NCBI RefSeq assembly: GCF_018398315.1
Contig: NZ_JAHBRW010000001.1
Coordinates: forward strand, 864,001 to 928,000
DNA from: Chelatococcus sp. YT9
Lineage (GTDB): Bacteria > Pseudomonadota > Alphaproteobacteria > Rhizobiales > Beijerinckiaceae
Length of the DNA stretch: 64,000 nt
Direction: 5' to 3'
Below, piece by piece: positions 17,854 through 26,074 of the stretch. The number at the start of each line of letters is the position of its first letter. The stretch's first letter is position 1. Below the pieces are notes generated by a model. It was not told where the DNA came from, ran no database searches, and was given only the letters and a program-made list of their open reading frames with translations. The translations under genes were made by a program, and so were the position numbers.

Positions 17854-17866
17854 CTGGTCCAACCAG
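17854..17866. promoter_or_regulatory. FadR-type GntR operator
   Basis: CTGGTCCAACCAG is a perfect 5-base inverted repeat (CTGGT/ACCAG) around CCA. The E. coli FadR core is CTGGTCNGACCAG, so only one fixed position differs. A further ACCAG-like half (GACCAG at 17869-17874) follows. It lies 59 bases upstream of the gntR start, in the only promoter-sized gap before this operon. Confidence 0.6.
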
Positions 17867-17916
17867 AAGACCAGATGAGAAAGCCGCCTTTTCGCGTCGC
17901 TGTCAAGCGCGACAAA

Positions 17917-17945
17917 AAAGGCGGAGCGCTTGGCGCTCCGCCTTT
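17917..17945 (-). terminator. rho-independent terminator of the aminotransferase gene
   Basis: A perfect 13-base stem (17917-17929 with 17933-17945) with a 3-base loop, GC-rich in the middle. On the minus strand it is followed by a T tract. It lies 30 bases beyond the aminotransferase stop and separates that gene from the GntR operon. Confidence 0.88.
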
Positions 17946-17974
17946 CCTTCGTCAGTAACGTACGATTGCGACGT

Positions 17975-19270
17975 TTAGCCGGCTGCCGACGCGAAAGCCT
18001 TCCCGAAAGCCGCCACCGCTTCATCGATCTGCGCGTCCGTGGTGACGAGCGGGGCGAGGAAGCGGATGACGTTGCGGTGGACGCCGCATTTGATGACCAG
18101 CAGCCCTTCCTCGCGCGCCTTGTCGATGACGACCTGCGCGAAGTCCGCGTCGTGGCGCTTGCTCGCGGCATCGGCGACGATCTCGACGGCCAGCATGCTG
18201 CCCCGCCCGCGCACTTCGCCGATGCGGTCGCTGTGCTGCCGCTGCAAGGCCTCCAGCCCCGCCCGGAGGCGGGCGCCGCCTGCCGCGCCGCGTTCCAGAA
18301 GGTCTTCCCGGTCGAAGGCATCGAGCACGCCGAGCGCCGCCGCACAGGCCAGCGCGTTGCCGCCATAGGTGCCGCCAAGGCCGCCGGGCGTCGGTGCATC
18401 CATGATCTCGGCGCGGCCGACGACGCCGGAAAGCGGCAGGCCGCCCGCGAGGCTTTTCGCCACGGTCACGAGATCGGGCTTGATGCCCGAACGCTGGAAG
18501 CCGAACAGGTCACCCGTGCGGCCAAAGCCGGTCTGGATCTCATCGCAGATGAGCACGATGCCATGGCGCTTGGTGATCTCGCGCAGCGCGACGAGGAAAT
18601 CGTCCGGGGCCGGCAGGAAGCCGCCGTCGCCCTGCACCGGCTCGATGATGATGGCGGCCACGCGGTCCGGTGCGATCTCTGTCGCGAACACCTCTTCCAG
18701 GGAATGAAGCGCCTTGTCCGTGGTGATGCCGCGATAGAGATCCGGATAGGCGGCGTGGTAGATGTCGGTCGGGAAGGGACCGAAATTCTGCTTGTAGGGC
18801 TGGCTGAAGCCGGTCAGCGTCACGCCCAGCAAGGTGCGGCCGTGGAAAGCGCCGCGGAAGGCGATGACGCCGGGGCGGTTGGTGTAGCCGCGCGCGATCT
18901 TGATGGCATTCTCGACCGCTTCCGCTCCGGTGGTCAGGAAGATGCTCTTGTAGGCCTCGTCCGTGCCGATCAGCGTGTTCAGGCGCGCGGCCAGATCGAT
19001 ATAGGGCTCGTAGGCCGCGACCTGGAAGGCGGCATGCGAGATGTTCTGCAATTGCCGCGAAACGGCCTCGACGACGCGCGGATGGTTGTGGCCAACATTG
19101 AGCACGCCGATGCCGCCCACGAAATCGAGGTAGCGTCGGCCTTCCACATCCCAGATCTCGGCGCCGAGCGCACGTTCAATGACGACAGGATGGGCGGTGG
19201 CGACGCCGCGTGGCACGTGCCGCGCCCGCTCCGCCAGCAAAAGCTCGGTCTTACGCGCAGAGGCGTTCAT
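17975..19270 (-). CDS. gabT: class III PLP aminotransferase, 4-aminobutyrate-type
   Basis: A 431-residue fold-type I aminotransferase. It shows GTYGGNALACAAAL, the LICDEIQTGFGRTG motif whose Asp binds the pyridine nitrogen, and VTVAKSLAGGLPLSG with the PLP-binding lysine. The order and length match GabT, which moves the amino group of 4-aminobutyrate (or 5-aminovalerate) to 2-oxoglutarate and releases succinate semialdehyde. A semialdehyde dehydrogenase gene diverges 547 bases away, supporting this. It sits 23 bases after the csaA-like gene in the same direction. Other omega-amino acids are possible substrates. Confidence 0.88.
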   Translation of the reverse strand: MNASARKTELLLAERARHVPRGVATAHPVVIERALGAEIWDVEGRRYLDFVGGIGVLNVGHNHPRVVEAVSRQLQNISHAAFQVAAYEPYIDLAARLNTLIGTDEAYKSIFLTTGAEAVENAIKIARGYTNRPGVIAFRGAFHGRTLLGVTLTGFSQPYKQNFGPFPTDIYHAAYPDLYRGITTDKALHSLEEVFATEIAPDRVAAIIIEPVQGDGGFLPAPDDFLVALREITKRHGIVLICDEIQTGFGRTGDLFGFQRSGIKPDLVTVAKSLAGGLPLSGVVGRAEIMDAPTPGGLGGTYGGNALACAAALGVLDAFDREDLLERGAAGGARLRAGLEALQRQHSDRIGEVRGRGSMLAVEIVADAASKRHDADFAQVVIDKAREEGLLVIKCGVHRNVIRFLAPLVTTDAQIDEAVAAFGKAFASAAG

Positions 19271-19293
19271 GGCAGTCTCCAGAAAGAAGGGGA

Positions 19294-19641
19294 TTAGAAC
19301 ACGGTCTCGCCACGTGCCACCTCGGAGCGCGGCGTCAGCAGGATGACGTGGCCGAGGGCGTTGCGCGCGCCGAGGATCAGGATTTCAGATTGAAAGCCGG
19401 CTATGTTACGTGGTGCGAAATTGACGACGCAGGCGACATCCGTCCCCGTCAGTTGGTCGGGCGTGTAGCTCGTGATCTGCGCGCTGGACCAGCGGATGCC
19501 GAGCTCGCCGAGATCAACCGCGACCTTGTAGGAGGGGTTTCTGGCGCGCGGGAACGGCTCGACATGCACGATGCGGCCGATGCGAATATCAAGTTTCGCG
19601 AAATCATCGTAGGCGGCTTCAGGCTTTACGGGGGTGGACAC
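19294..19641 (-). CDS. CsaA-like tRNA-binding domain protein
   Basis: A 115-residue single OB-fold protein. FAKLDIRIGRIVHVEPFPRA and VACVVNFAPRNIAGFQSEIL are the conserved parts of the tRNA-binding (EMAP/CsaA) domain, and ILGARNALGHVILLTP is the closing strand pair. CsaA proteins are dimers that bind tRNA and have been described as chaperone-like. The start is GTG at 19641, preceded by GGAGAG. The link with gabT, whose gene it precedes by 23 bases, is probably only co-transcription. Confidence 0.88.
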   Translation of the reverse strand: MSTPVKPEAAYDDFAKLDIRIGRIVHVEPFPRARNPSYKVAVDLGELGIRWSSAQITSYTPDQLTGTDVACVVNFAPRNIAGFQSEILILGARNALGHVILLTPRSEVARGETVF

Positions 19642-19816
19642 GCTTCTCTCCGTCTGGCTAGGCCCGTATTCAAGCCCTTCAGGGACAACAAGCGATGCTG
19701 TTCCGCGCGCCAGGGACGGCAGGCTGATCTGTTCTGGCGCGATTTACGGCAGCAAATCCTTGAGCCGGAGGGCACGCTGCGGAAACGCAACTCCGCACCT
19801 TTCGCAAAGGCATTCC

Positions 19817-21289
19817 ATGTCTCTCAAGCAGCGTCTTCGCGACCCTTCCCTCCTCGCCGACAAGGCCTTCATCGGCGGTAACTGGGCGGGCGCGCGCAAT
19901 GGCGAAACACTCCCCGTCCGCAACCCCGCCACCGGCGAGATCATCACCACGGTGCCCGCGCTCGGGGCCGATGAAACACGCGCCGCCATCGCAGCCGCCA
20001 ACGAGGCTTGGCCGCGCTGGCGGGCGCTTCCCTCCGCCGAGCGGGGCCGGCTCCTGGAAGTCTGGCATCGCCTCATGCTGGAGAATGCCGAAGATCTCGC
20101 GGCCATCATGACCGCCGAACAGGGCAAGCCGCTCGCGGAAGCTCGCGGCGAGGTGACCTACGGTGCCGGCTTCGTGAAATGGTTCGCCGAGGAAGCGCGC
20201 CGCATCTATGGCGACACCATCCCGGCGCCCTCCACGGACCGGCGCATCATCACGCTGCGCGAGCCTGTCGGCGTTTCCGCCGCAATCACACCGTGGAACT
20301 TCCCCAATGCCATGATCACCCGCAAATGCGCTCCCGCCCTTGCGGCGGGGTGCCCGGTAATCGTGAAACCATCCGATCTAACCCCCCTTTCGGCGCTCGC
20401 TCTCGCCGTTCTGGCAGAGCGGGCGGGTTTCCCGAAGGGCATCTTCAGCGTGCTCACCGGCATGCCGGACGGCATCGGCGGAGAACTCACAAGCAACGAG
20501 ACCGTGCGGAAGCTCTCCTTTACCGGCTCCACTCGCGTCGGGCGCCTTCTCATGCGCCAGAGCGCCGACAGCGTGAAGCGCCTGAGTTTCGAACTCGGCG
20601 GCAACGCGCCTTTCATCGTGTTCGATGATGCCGATCTCGATCTCGCCATTGCGGGAGTCATGGCGAGCAAATTCCGCAATGCCGGCCAGACCTGCGTCTG
20701 CGCGAACCGCATCCTCGTGCAGGACGGCATCTATGATCGCTTCGCGGAACGTCTGGCAGGGGAAGTGGCGAAGCTCAAGGTGGGCAATGGCTTCGATGAG
20801 GGCGTCACCATCGGGCCGCTGATCAACCAGGCGGCGGTCGAAAAAGTGGCGCATCATGTCGACGACGCCCGCGCCAAAGGGGCCAGCATTCTCATCGGCG
20901 GCGAGGCACGGCCCGGCACGCTGTTTTCAACACCCACCGTGCTCACCGGCGCGACTACCGAGATGGTGCTCGCCAGCGAGGAGACCTTCGGGCCGCTCGC
21001 GCCGCTCTTCCGCTTCCGGGAAGAGAGCGAGGCCATCACCATCGCCAATGCGACGCCCTTCGGCCTCGCGTCCTACTTCTTCACTCAGGACATCCGCCGT
21101 TCGTGGCGCGTGACCGAGCGGCTGGAATTCGGCATGGTCGGCCTCAACACGGGCTCGGTCTCGCTGGAAGTCGCGCCCTTCGGCGGCATCAAGCAGTCAG
21201 GCCTTGGCCGCGAGGGCTCGAAATATGGCCTCGACGAATATCTCGAAACCAAGACGCTGCATGTCGGCGGCCTCGATCCGGCGGCTTGA
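19817..21289 (+). CDS. gabD: NAD(P)-dependent succinate-semialdehyde dehydrogenase
   Basis: A 490-residue aldehyde dehydrogenase. It carries ITPWNFPNAMITRK for cofactor binding, FTGSTRVG, the general-base glutamate in FELGGNAPF and the catalytic cysteine in GQTCVCANR. The GabD-specific N-terminus AFIGGNWAGA and C-terminal FGGIKQSGLGREG are present. It oxidises succinate semialdehyde from GabT to succinate. The ATG at 19817 has AAGG upstream. An open frame extends further but reads through the divergent promoter region, so the later start is preferred. A terminator follows. Confidence 0.92.
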   Translation: MSLKQRLRDPSLLADKAFIGGNWAGARNGETLPVRNPATGEIITTVPALGADETRAAIAAANEAWPRWRALPSAERGRLLEVWHRLMLENAEDLAAIMTAEQGKPLAEARGEVTYGAGFVKWFAEEARRIYGDTIPAPSTDRRIITLREPVGVSAAITPWNFPNAMITRKCAPALAAGCPVIVKPSDLTPLSALALAVLAERAGFPKGIFSVLTGMPDGIGGELTSNETVRKLSFTGSTRVGRLLMRQSADSVKRLSFELGGNAPFIVFDDADLDLAIAGVMASKFRNAGQTCVCANRILVQDGIYDRFAERLAGEVAKLKVGNGFDEGVTIGPLINQAAVEKVAHHVDDARAKGASILIGGEARPGTLFSTPTVLTGATTEMVLASEETFGPLAPLFRFREESEAITIANATPFGLASYFFTQDIRRSWRVTERLEFGMVGLNTGSVSLEVAPFGGIKQSGLGREGSKYGLDEYLETKTLHVGGLDPAA

Positions 21290-21356
21290 GCCCATCACGG
21301 AGCGACGCATTTTCTTCACGCGAATCCGGCGGCCACTTCGCGCGAAAATGCCCTGG

Positions 21357-21382
21357 AAAGGCCGGACAATGTTCGGCCTTTT
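21357..21382 (+). terminator. terminator after gabD
   Basis: AAAGGCCG pairs with CGGCCTTT around a short loop that can pair further, followed by TTTTACTT. It lies 67 bases beyond the gabD stop and just touches the 3' end of the convergent lrp gene. Confidence 0.7.
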
Positions 21383-21875
21383 ACTTCGTTTCGCTGAGCA
21401 GCGCCTGTATAGGCAACTCGGTCTTCACCAGCGGCGTCTTGAGAACGATGTAACTAAAGTATTTCTCGATCCCGATGTTGCGGTCGACAAGCGCTTCGAT
21501 GACTTCCTGGTAATGCGCGATGCTGCGCACCATGAAGCGCAGGAGATAATCGTAGCCGCCGCTGAGCAGATGGCATTCCAGCAGCTCTTCAACACTGCGG
21601 ATGCTCGCCTCGAACTTCACGAAATCCTCGCGGCGATGGTCAGCGAGCGTCACTTCCGTGAAGACGGTCACGCATTCGGCGAGCTTGCGCATGTTGATAT
21701 GCGCGCTGTAGCCCGTGATGTAGCCGGCGGCCTCCAGCCGCTTGACGCGCTGGAGGCAGGGCGATGGCGACAAGCCGACGAGTTCCGAGAGGCTGACGTT
21801 GGTGAGTTGCCCATCCCTTTGCAGGTGAGTCAGGATCTTGATGTCGATCCGATCCAGCTTGGGCAACCCCGCCAT
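21381..21875 (-). CDS. Lrp/AsnC-family transcriptional regulator
   Basis: A 164-residue regulator with the N-terminal helix-turn-helix DRIDIKILTHLQRDGQLTN and LVGLSPSPCLQRVKRLEAAG, then a RAM effector domain with LLSGGYDYLLRFMVRSIAHY. Such proteins form octamers and respond to amino acids. The gene converges on gabD and follows the dehalogenase gene by 28 bases. Control of the gabT/gabD genes or of the amino-acid-type transporters nearby is plausible, but the sequence does not show a site. Confidence 0.92.
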   Translation of the reverse strand: MAGLPKLDRIDIKILTHLQRDGQLTNVSLSELVGLSPSPCLQRVKRLEAAGYITGYSAHINMRKLAECVTVFTEVTLADHRREDFVKFEASIRSVEELLECHLLSGGYDYLLRFMVRSIAHYQEVIEALVDRNIGIEKYFSYIVLKTPLVKTELPIQALLSETK

Positions 21876-21903
21876 CGCACCACCCTGTTATTCCGCCCCG
21901 CGG

Positions 21904-22626
21904 TCAGGCGCGCAGTTGATCCTGATGCGCGGCTGCCAATTCACCCATGCTCGTAAAGCGGAAATCGTATTTGGGCAAATCGCCGGGGTTCATAGTTGCG
22001 CCGAAGCCTTCGTCCTGGTGGCGGCGATGAATCCAGCATGAGGCAAGCCCAATGGCATTTGCCGGCTTGTGATCATGGAACAGGCTCTCGGCTGTATGCA
22101 GGATGTCGCCCTTGCCAAGGCCCATATTGCCGAGCGTCTCGATCATATACTCGAAGTTCTTGAGATCGGGCTTGTAGGATCCAATATCTTCCGCCGTGAT
22201 GATGGCGTCGAAATCCACCTGCAGCTTCTTGTTGCTGTAGGTGAAGGTCTCGTTGTCCACGTTCGACAGGATGACGAGCTTGTAGAACTTCTTGAGATAC
22301 TGGAGCGCGCCGGGCGAATCCTGGAAAGCCGGCCAGTTGCGGACGGACAGGCCATAGGTCACGCAGTCCTCGTGGCTCACGGTCACGCCCCACTCCTCGG
22401 CCAAGCGCTTGTAGACGATGGCGAGCAGATCACGGTAGCGCATGGCAGGGGTGTGACGCTGCTGCGTCGATTCATGTCGGGCGTGAGCTTGCAGGATCTC
22501 GTTGCGCGTCAGCGGGCGCTGAACCTTGCTCGTCAGAGGCTTCAACCCCTCGACCATGCCGCTTTCCCAGTCGATCAGCGTGCCGTAGCAGTCGAAGGTC
22601 AGAACCTTGAAGTCGGTCAGGCGCAT
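21904..22626 (-). CDS. HAD-superfamily hydrolase, type II haloacid dehalogenase-like
   Basis: A 240-residue HAD protein. The nucleophile motif is LTFDCYGTLIDWE near residue 10, motif II is LVILSNVD, motif III includes GSYKPDLKNF and motif IV is HTAESLFHDHKPA. The DCYGTLIDWE form is typical of L-2-haloacid dehalogenase-like proteins. In many members the true substrate is a phosphate or unknown. It sits between livF and lrp in the same direction, 167 bases after livF, so it may belong to the catabolic unit served by the importer. Confidence 0.85.
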   Translation of the reverse strand: MRLTDFKVLTFDCYGTLIDWESGMVEGLKPLTSKVQRPLTRNEILQAHARHESTQQRHTPAMRYRDLLAIVYKRLAEEWGVTVSHEDCVTYGLSVRNWPAFQDSPGALQYLKKFYKLVILSNVDNETFTYSNKKLQVDFDAIITAEDIGSYKPDLKNFEYMIETLGNMGLGKGDILHTAESLFHDHKPANAIGLASCWIHRRHQDEGFGATMNPGDLPKYDFRFTSMGELAAAHQDQLRA

Positions 22627-22793
22627 CGTGAACTCCTTGAACGTCGTTGATTGAGCGCAAAAGACGGCGCGAGGCAGTCGTCGCAGGATCGTTTTTGTCT
22701 AAACCAAGCCGGCGCCATCGTCTGCTGTTTCAACCTGCCCGGGCCGAAGCGGATGCCTTGCAGCCGGCCGCGGACAGCAGAATGCTGCGCCGT

Positions 22794-23507
22794 TTATCCC
22801 TGGCCGAGATAGAGCTCCGCCGCGCGCGGATCCGCCAGAAGCGCGTCGGCCGCCCCCTCCAGCGCCACCTTGCCGCCATCGAGGATGCAGCCCCGGTCGG
22901 AGATGGCGAGCGACTGGCGCGCGCGCTGCTCGACAATCAGCGTGGACACGCCGAGCGAGGGCAAGCGGGCAATCAGGGCGAAGGCCTCGGCGACCTTGGC
23001 AGGGGCGAGCGCCGCCGTCGGCTCGTCCAGAACCATGAGGGAGGGTCGGGACATCAGGGCGCGGGCGAAGGCAAGCTGCTGACGCTCGCCGCCGGAGAGG
23101 CTTCCCGCGCGGGCCCGCCTGCGCTCGCCGAGCAACGGGAACAGCGTGAACATCTCCTCGATGCGCTGCTTGCGATCCGCCACGCCGGCGACAACCTGCA
23201 GGTTCTCGGTGATCGACAAGGCCGCGAACACGTTGGAAACCTGAGGCACGTAGCCGATGCCATGGGCCATGCGCCGATAGGCGGGAACGGCGAGGATGTC
23301 CTGCCCGTCGACGCTGATCTCGCCGTTGACCCTAGGCAGAAGTCCGACGACGGCCTTGGCGAGGGTGGACTTGCCGGCACCATTCGTGCCGGCGACGGTG
23401 AGGATTTCCTTCTCGCGCAGCACGAGATCGATGCCGTTGAGGATATCAACCTCGCCGTAGCCGCCACGCAGGTTGCGGATTTCGAGAACTGCCTTTGCGT
23501 CGGTCAC
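22794..23507 (-). CDS. livF: branched-chain amino-acid-type ABC ATPase, LivF (system 1)
   Basis: A 237-residue ATPase with Walker A GTNGAGKST (threonine replaces the usual proline), signature SLSGGERQQL, Walker B LMVLDEPTAAL and the switch histidine replaced by VEQRARQSLAI, as usual in LivF. It starts at GTG 23507, overlapping the LivG stop as GTGA. With LivG it powers the LivH/LivM channel. The family imports branched-chain amino acids, amides, urea and aromatic acids. The neighbours point to an amide or peptide-like cargo. Confidence 0.92.
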   Translation of the reverse strand: MTDAKAVLEIRNLRGGYGEVDILNGIDLVLREKEILTVAGTNGAGKSTLAKAVVGLLPRVNGEISVDGQDILAVPAYRRMAHGIGYVPQVSNVFAALSITENLQVVAGVADRKQRIEEMFTLFPLLGERRRARAGSLSGGERQQLAFARALMSRPSLMVLDEPTAALAPAKVAEAFALIARLPSLGVSTLIVEQRARQSLAISDRGCILDGGKVALEGAADALLADPRAAELYLGQG

Positions 23508-24262
23508 GCCGCGCCTCCGAGATAGGCTTCACGGACCTTGCCATCCTCGAGCACCTCTCCCGGCGTGCCGGAGGCGAGGATCCGGCCGCGATCCATGACG
23601 TGGAGAGTCGGCACGAGCCGCGTGAGGGCCTGCAGGTCATGTTCGATAATGAGGAAGCCGATGCCCCTGGCGTTGAGTTCGCGGATACGCTCCACCAATT
23701 CCTCGATCAACACCGGGTTGACACCGGCAAACGGCTCGTCGAGCAGGATCAGCGATGGTTCCACCATCAGCACACGTCCAAGCTCGAGCAATTTCTTCTG
23801 TCCGCCGGACAGCCGCCCTGACGGGAGATCAGCGACATGGCCGAGCCGCAGGAAGGCGATGACCTCATCGACCTTCGCCGCGATGGCGGCCTCCTCGCGG
23901 GCCACCTCGCCCGGCCGCAGAAACAGGCCGATCAGCCCCTCCCCGGTCTGCCCGGGCGCGGCCGCCTTGAGATTGTCGCGGACGGTCAGGTGGCTGAACT
24001 CGCGCGGCACCTGGAAGGTGCGCAGGAGGCCTTTGCGGGCGCGGGCGGCCGGCGATTGCCGCCCGAGGTCGGCCCCCTTGAAACGAACCTCGCCGCCATC
24101 GGCCTCGATAAAGCCGGACACGACCGAAAAGAGGGTGGATTTGCCGGCTCCGTTCGGGCCAATGAGCCCGACCAGTTGCCCCTCGCCCACCGAGAGAGTG
24201 ACGCCATCGAGGGCCTGGAAGCCGCCGAACGCCTTGCGGATATCCGTGATTTGCAAGCTCAT
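23504..24262 (-). CDS. livG: branched-chain amino-acid-type ABC ATPase, LivG (system 1)
   Basis: A 252-residue ATPase: GPNGAGKSTLFSV near residue 36, the long LivG insertion with FQVPREFSHLTVRDNL, signature LSGGQKKLLEL, Walker B LILLDEPFAGVNP and IEHD with the switch histidine. The ATG at 24262 overlaps the LivM stop by ATGA. The open frame continues further upstream inside livM, but no plausible start exists there. It pairs with LivF. Confidence 0.92.
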   Translation of the reverse strand: MSLQITDIRKAFGGFQALDGVTLSVGEGQLVGLIGPNGAGKSTLFSVVSGFIEADGGEVRFKGADLGRQSPAARARKGLLRTFQVPREFSHLTVRDNLKAAAPGQTGEGLIGLFLRPGEVAREEAAIAAKVDEVIAFLRLGHVADLPSGRLSGGQKKLLELGRVLMVEPSLILLDEPFAGVNPVLIEELVERIRELNARGIGFLIIEHDLQALTRLVPTLHVMDRGRILASGTPGEVLEDGKVREAYLGGAA

Positions 24263-25146
24263 CGCCGGGTAAAATCTCCCATGAGACCTTGCGGGCGGTA
24301 GATGGTGAAGAGGATCAGCAGGAGGCCGATGACACCAAGGCGCACCGAGGCCATCTCCACGTCCGAGATGAAGGGCATGACATCGCGGATGAAGCGCGAT
24401 CCCTCGAGCAGGACCATCAGCAGCACAGTGCCGACAACCGCTCCAGAAACACGCCCGATCCCCCCGATGATGATCGCCATCCACACGTAGAAGGTGACGA
24501 GGGGAATGAACTGGTCCGGCACGATATAGGTGATGTAATGGGCGTAGAAGGCCCCGGCGAGACCGGCAAGGCCCGATCCCAGGATCAGCACCTGCACCTT
24601 GAAGCGGGCCGGATCCTTGCCGAGCGCCTTCACCGCATCCTCATTGTCGCGGATGGCCTCGATGATGCGGCCGAAGGGACTCTTTACGATACGGCCCATC
24701 CCCAAGACCGCGATGATGGTGACCACCAGCAGCACCGCCAGCACCGCGAAGGAGGCGAGCGAGCCGACCGAGATGCTCGCAAACATGCGCGGAATGGCTG
24801 GGATGCCCTGCACGCCGTTGGTCAGCCACTTCTCGCTGGTGATGACGAGACGTACGGTTTCGGAAAAGCCGAGTGTCACGATGGCGAAATAGTCATCGCG
24901 AAGCCTGAGCGCGATCAGGCCGATCGGCCAGGCGGCAAGGCCAGCGACGATCGTTCCCGCGGCGAAGCTGAGGATGAGCGGCACGCCGTTCATCGCCAGG
25001 ATGGCCGAGGTATAGGCCCCGATCGCGAAAAAGCCGACATGGCCGAAATTGATCAGGCCCGTGAAGCCGTATTGCAGCGTCAGCCCCAGTGCGAGCAGCA
25101 CGTAAATAAGGGCCACGATGGCGATTGCAACGAGATAGGCCTCCAT
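24259..25146 (-). CDS. livM: branched-chain amino-acid-type ABC permease, LivM (system 1)
   Basis: A 295-residue membrane protein with about 8-9 helices. It opens with LTLQYGFTGLINFGHVGFFA, the LivM N-terminal signature, and has RLRDDYFAIVTLGF and PFGRIIEAIRDNEDAVKALG, the coupling region that meets the ATPases. It ends MGDFTRR. It joins LivH by TGATG and LivG by ATGA. Confidence 0.93.
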   Translation of the reverse strand: MEAYLVAIAIVALIYVLLALGLTLQYGFTGLINFGHVGFFAIGAYTSAILAMNGVPLILSFAAGTIVAGLAAWPIGLIALRLRDDYFAIVTLGFSETVRLVITSEKWLTNGVQGIPAIPRMFASISVGSLASFAVLAVLLVVTIIAVLGMGRIVKSPFGRIIEAIRDNEDAVKALGKDPARFKVQVLILGSGLAGLAGAFYAHYITYIVPDQFIPLVTFYVWMAIIIGGIGRVSGAVVGTVLLMVLLEGSRFIRDVMPFISDVEMASVRLGVIGLLLILFTIYRPQGLMGDFTRR

Positions 25147-26072
25147 CAGCGCACTCCCTCAAGCCGGCCGAACAAGCCACGCGGACGCACCAGAAGCACC
25201 AGGAGCAGGACGACGAAGGAAATCGAGAGCTTGTAGGTGAAGCCGACGAAAGGTGTCGAAAGCTCCTGCGCCACACCCAAGAGGAGGCCGGCAAGGACGG
25301 CTCCCGCCGGACTGCCGATGCCGCCGAGGATGGCAGCCGCGAAGGCCGGCAGCAGCATCTCCCAGCCAAGTTCCGGTGAGACGACCGTCTTCATGCCGAG
25401 CATCATGCCGGCGACGCCGGTGACCGCGCCCACGAGCAGCCAAAGGGCGATCATGACACGCTCGGGCCGGATGCCGGAGACAAGCGCCAGCTCCCGGTTG
25501 TCGGCCACCGCGCGCATGCGCCGGCCGATCGGGGTGGCATAGAGGATGAGAAACACGCCGACGAGCGCCACCGCCGCCACCGCAGCGAGTTGCAGGTCGA
25601 AGGGATTGATGACGAGCCCGTTGAAGCGGATGGGGCGAACCAGCGGCACGGTGAAAAGCTGCTGATTGTGGCCGAAGACGATGCCGAGCACGGCGCGCAT
25701 AAGGAAGCCGACGCCGATCGACGTGACGAGCAACGCTACAACCGAGCGCCCTGCCAGCTTACGGAACACCAGCGCGTAGGCCGTAAGCGACAGGAGCGCG
25801 GTGGCTCCCACCGCAGCCCCGCCGGCAACGACGAGCGAGCCCGTCGCCTTGTGGCCGATGAGGGCCGCGTAGGCCCCGAAAGTCATGGTGTCGCCCGTTG
25901 CCGCATTGGCAAAGCGCGCCACGCCGAAGACGAGCGTCACCGCGAGCGCGGCAAGCCCGACGATCAGCCCTTGGACGAGCCCGTTGACGATAAGCTGAGC
26001 GTAGAACAACGCTGATGCCTCACGGAAATAAAAGCATATCCGGCGCCGGAACCACAGCGCCGGATAGGGCAT
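25146..26072 (-). CDS. livH: branched-chain amino-acid-type ABC permease, LivH (system 1)
   Basis: A 308-residue membrane protein with LVNGLVQGLIVGLAALAVTL near the start, FGVARFANAATGD, and GRRMRAVADNRELALVSGI as the coupling loop. The ATG at 26072 leaves a 22-residue arginine-rich leader before the first helix. An in-frame TTG about 66 bases further in (LFYAQL) would give the usual LivH length, so the true start is uncertain. Channel partner of LivM. Confidence 0.9.
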   Translation of the reverse strand: MPYPALWFRRRICFYFREASALFYAQLIVNGLVQGLIVGLAALAVTLVFGVARFANAATGDTMTFGAYAALIGHKATGSLVVAGGAAVGATALLSLTAYALVFRKLAGRSVVALLVTSIGVGFLMRAVLGIVFGHNQQLFTVPLVRPIRFNGLVINPFDLQLAAVAAVALVGVFLILYATPIGRRMRAVADNRELALVSGIRPERVMIALWLLVGAVTGVAGMMLGMKTVVSPELGWEMLLPAFAAAILGGIGSPAGAVLAGLLLGVAQELSTPFVGFTYKLSISFVVLLLVLLVRPRGLFGRLEGVR

Positions 26073-26074
26073 GA

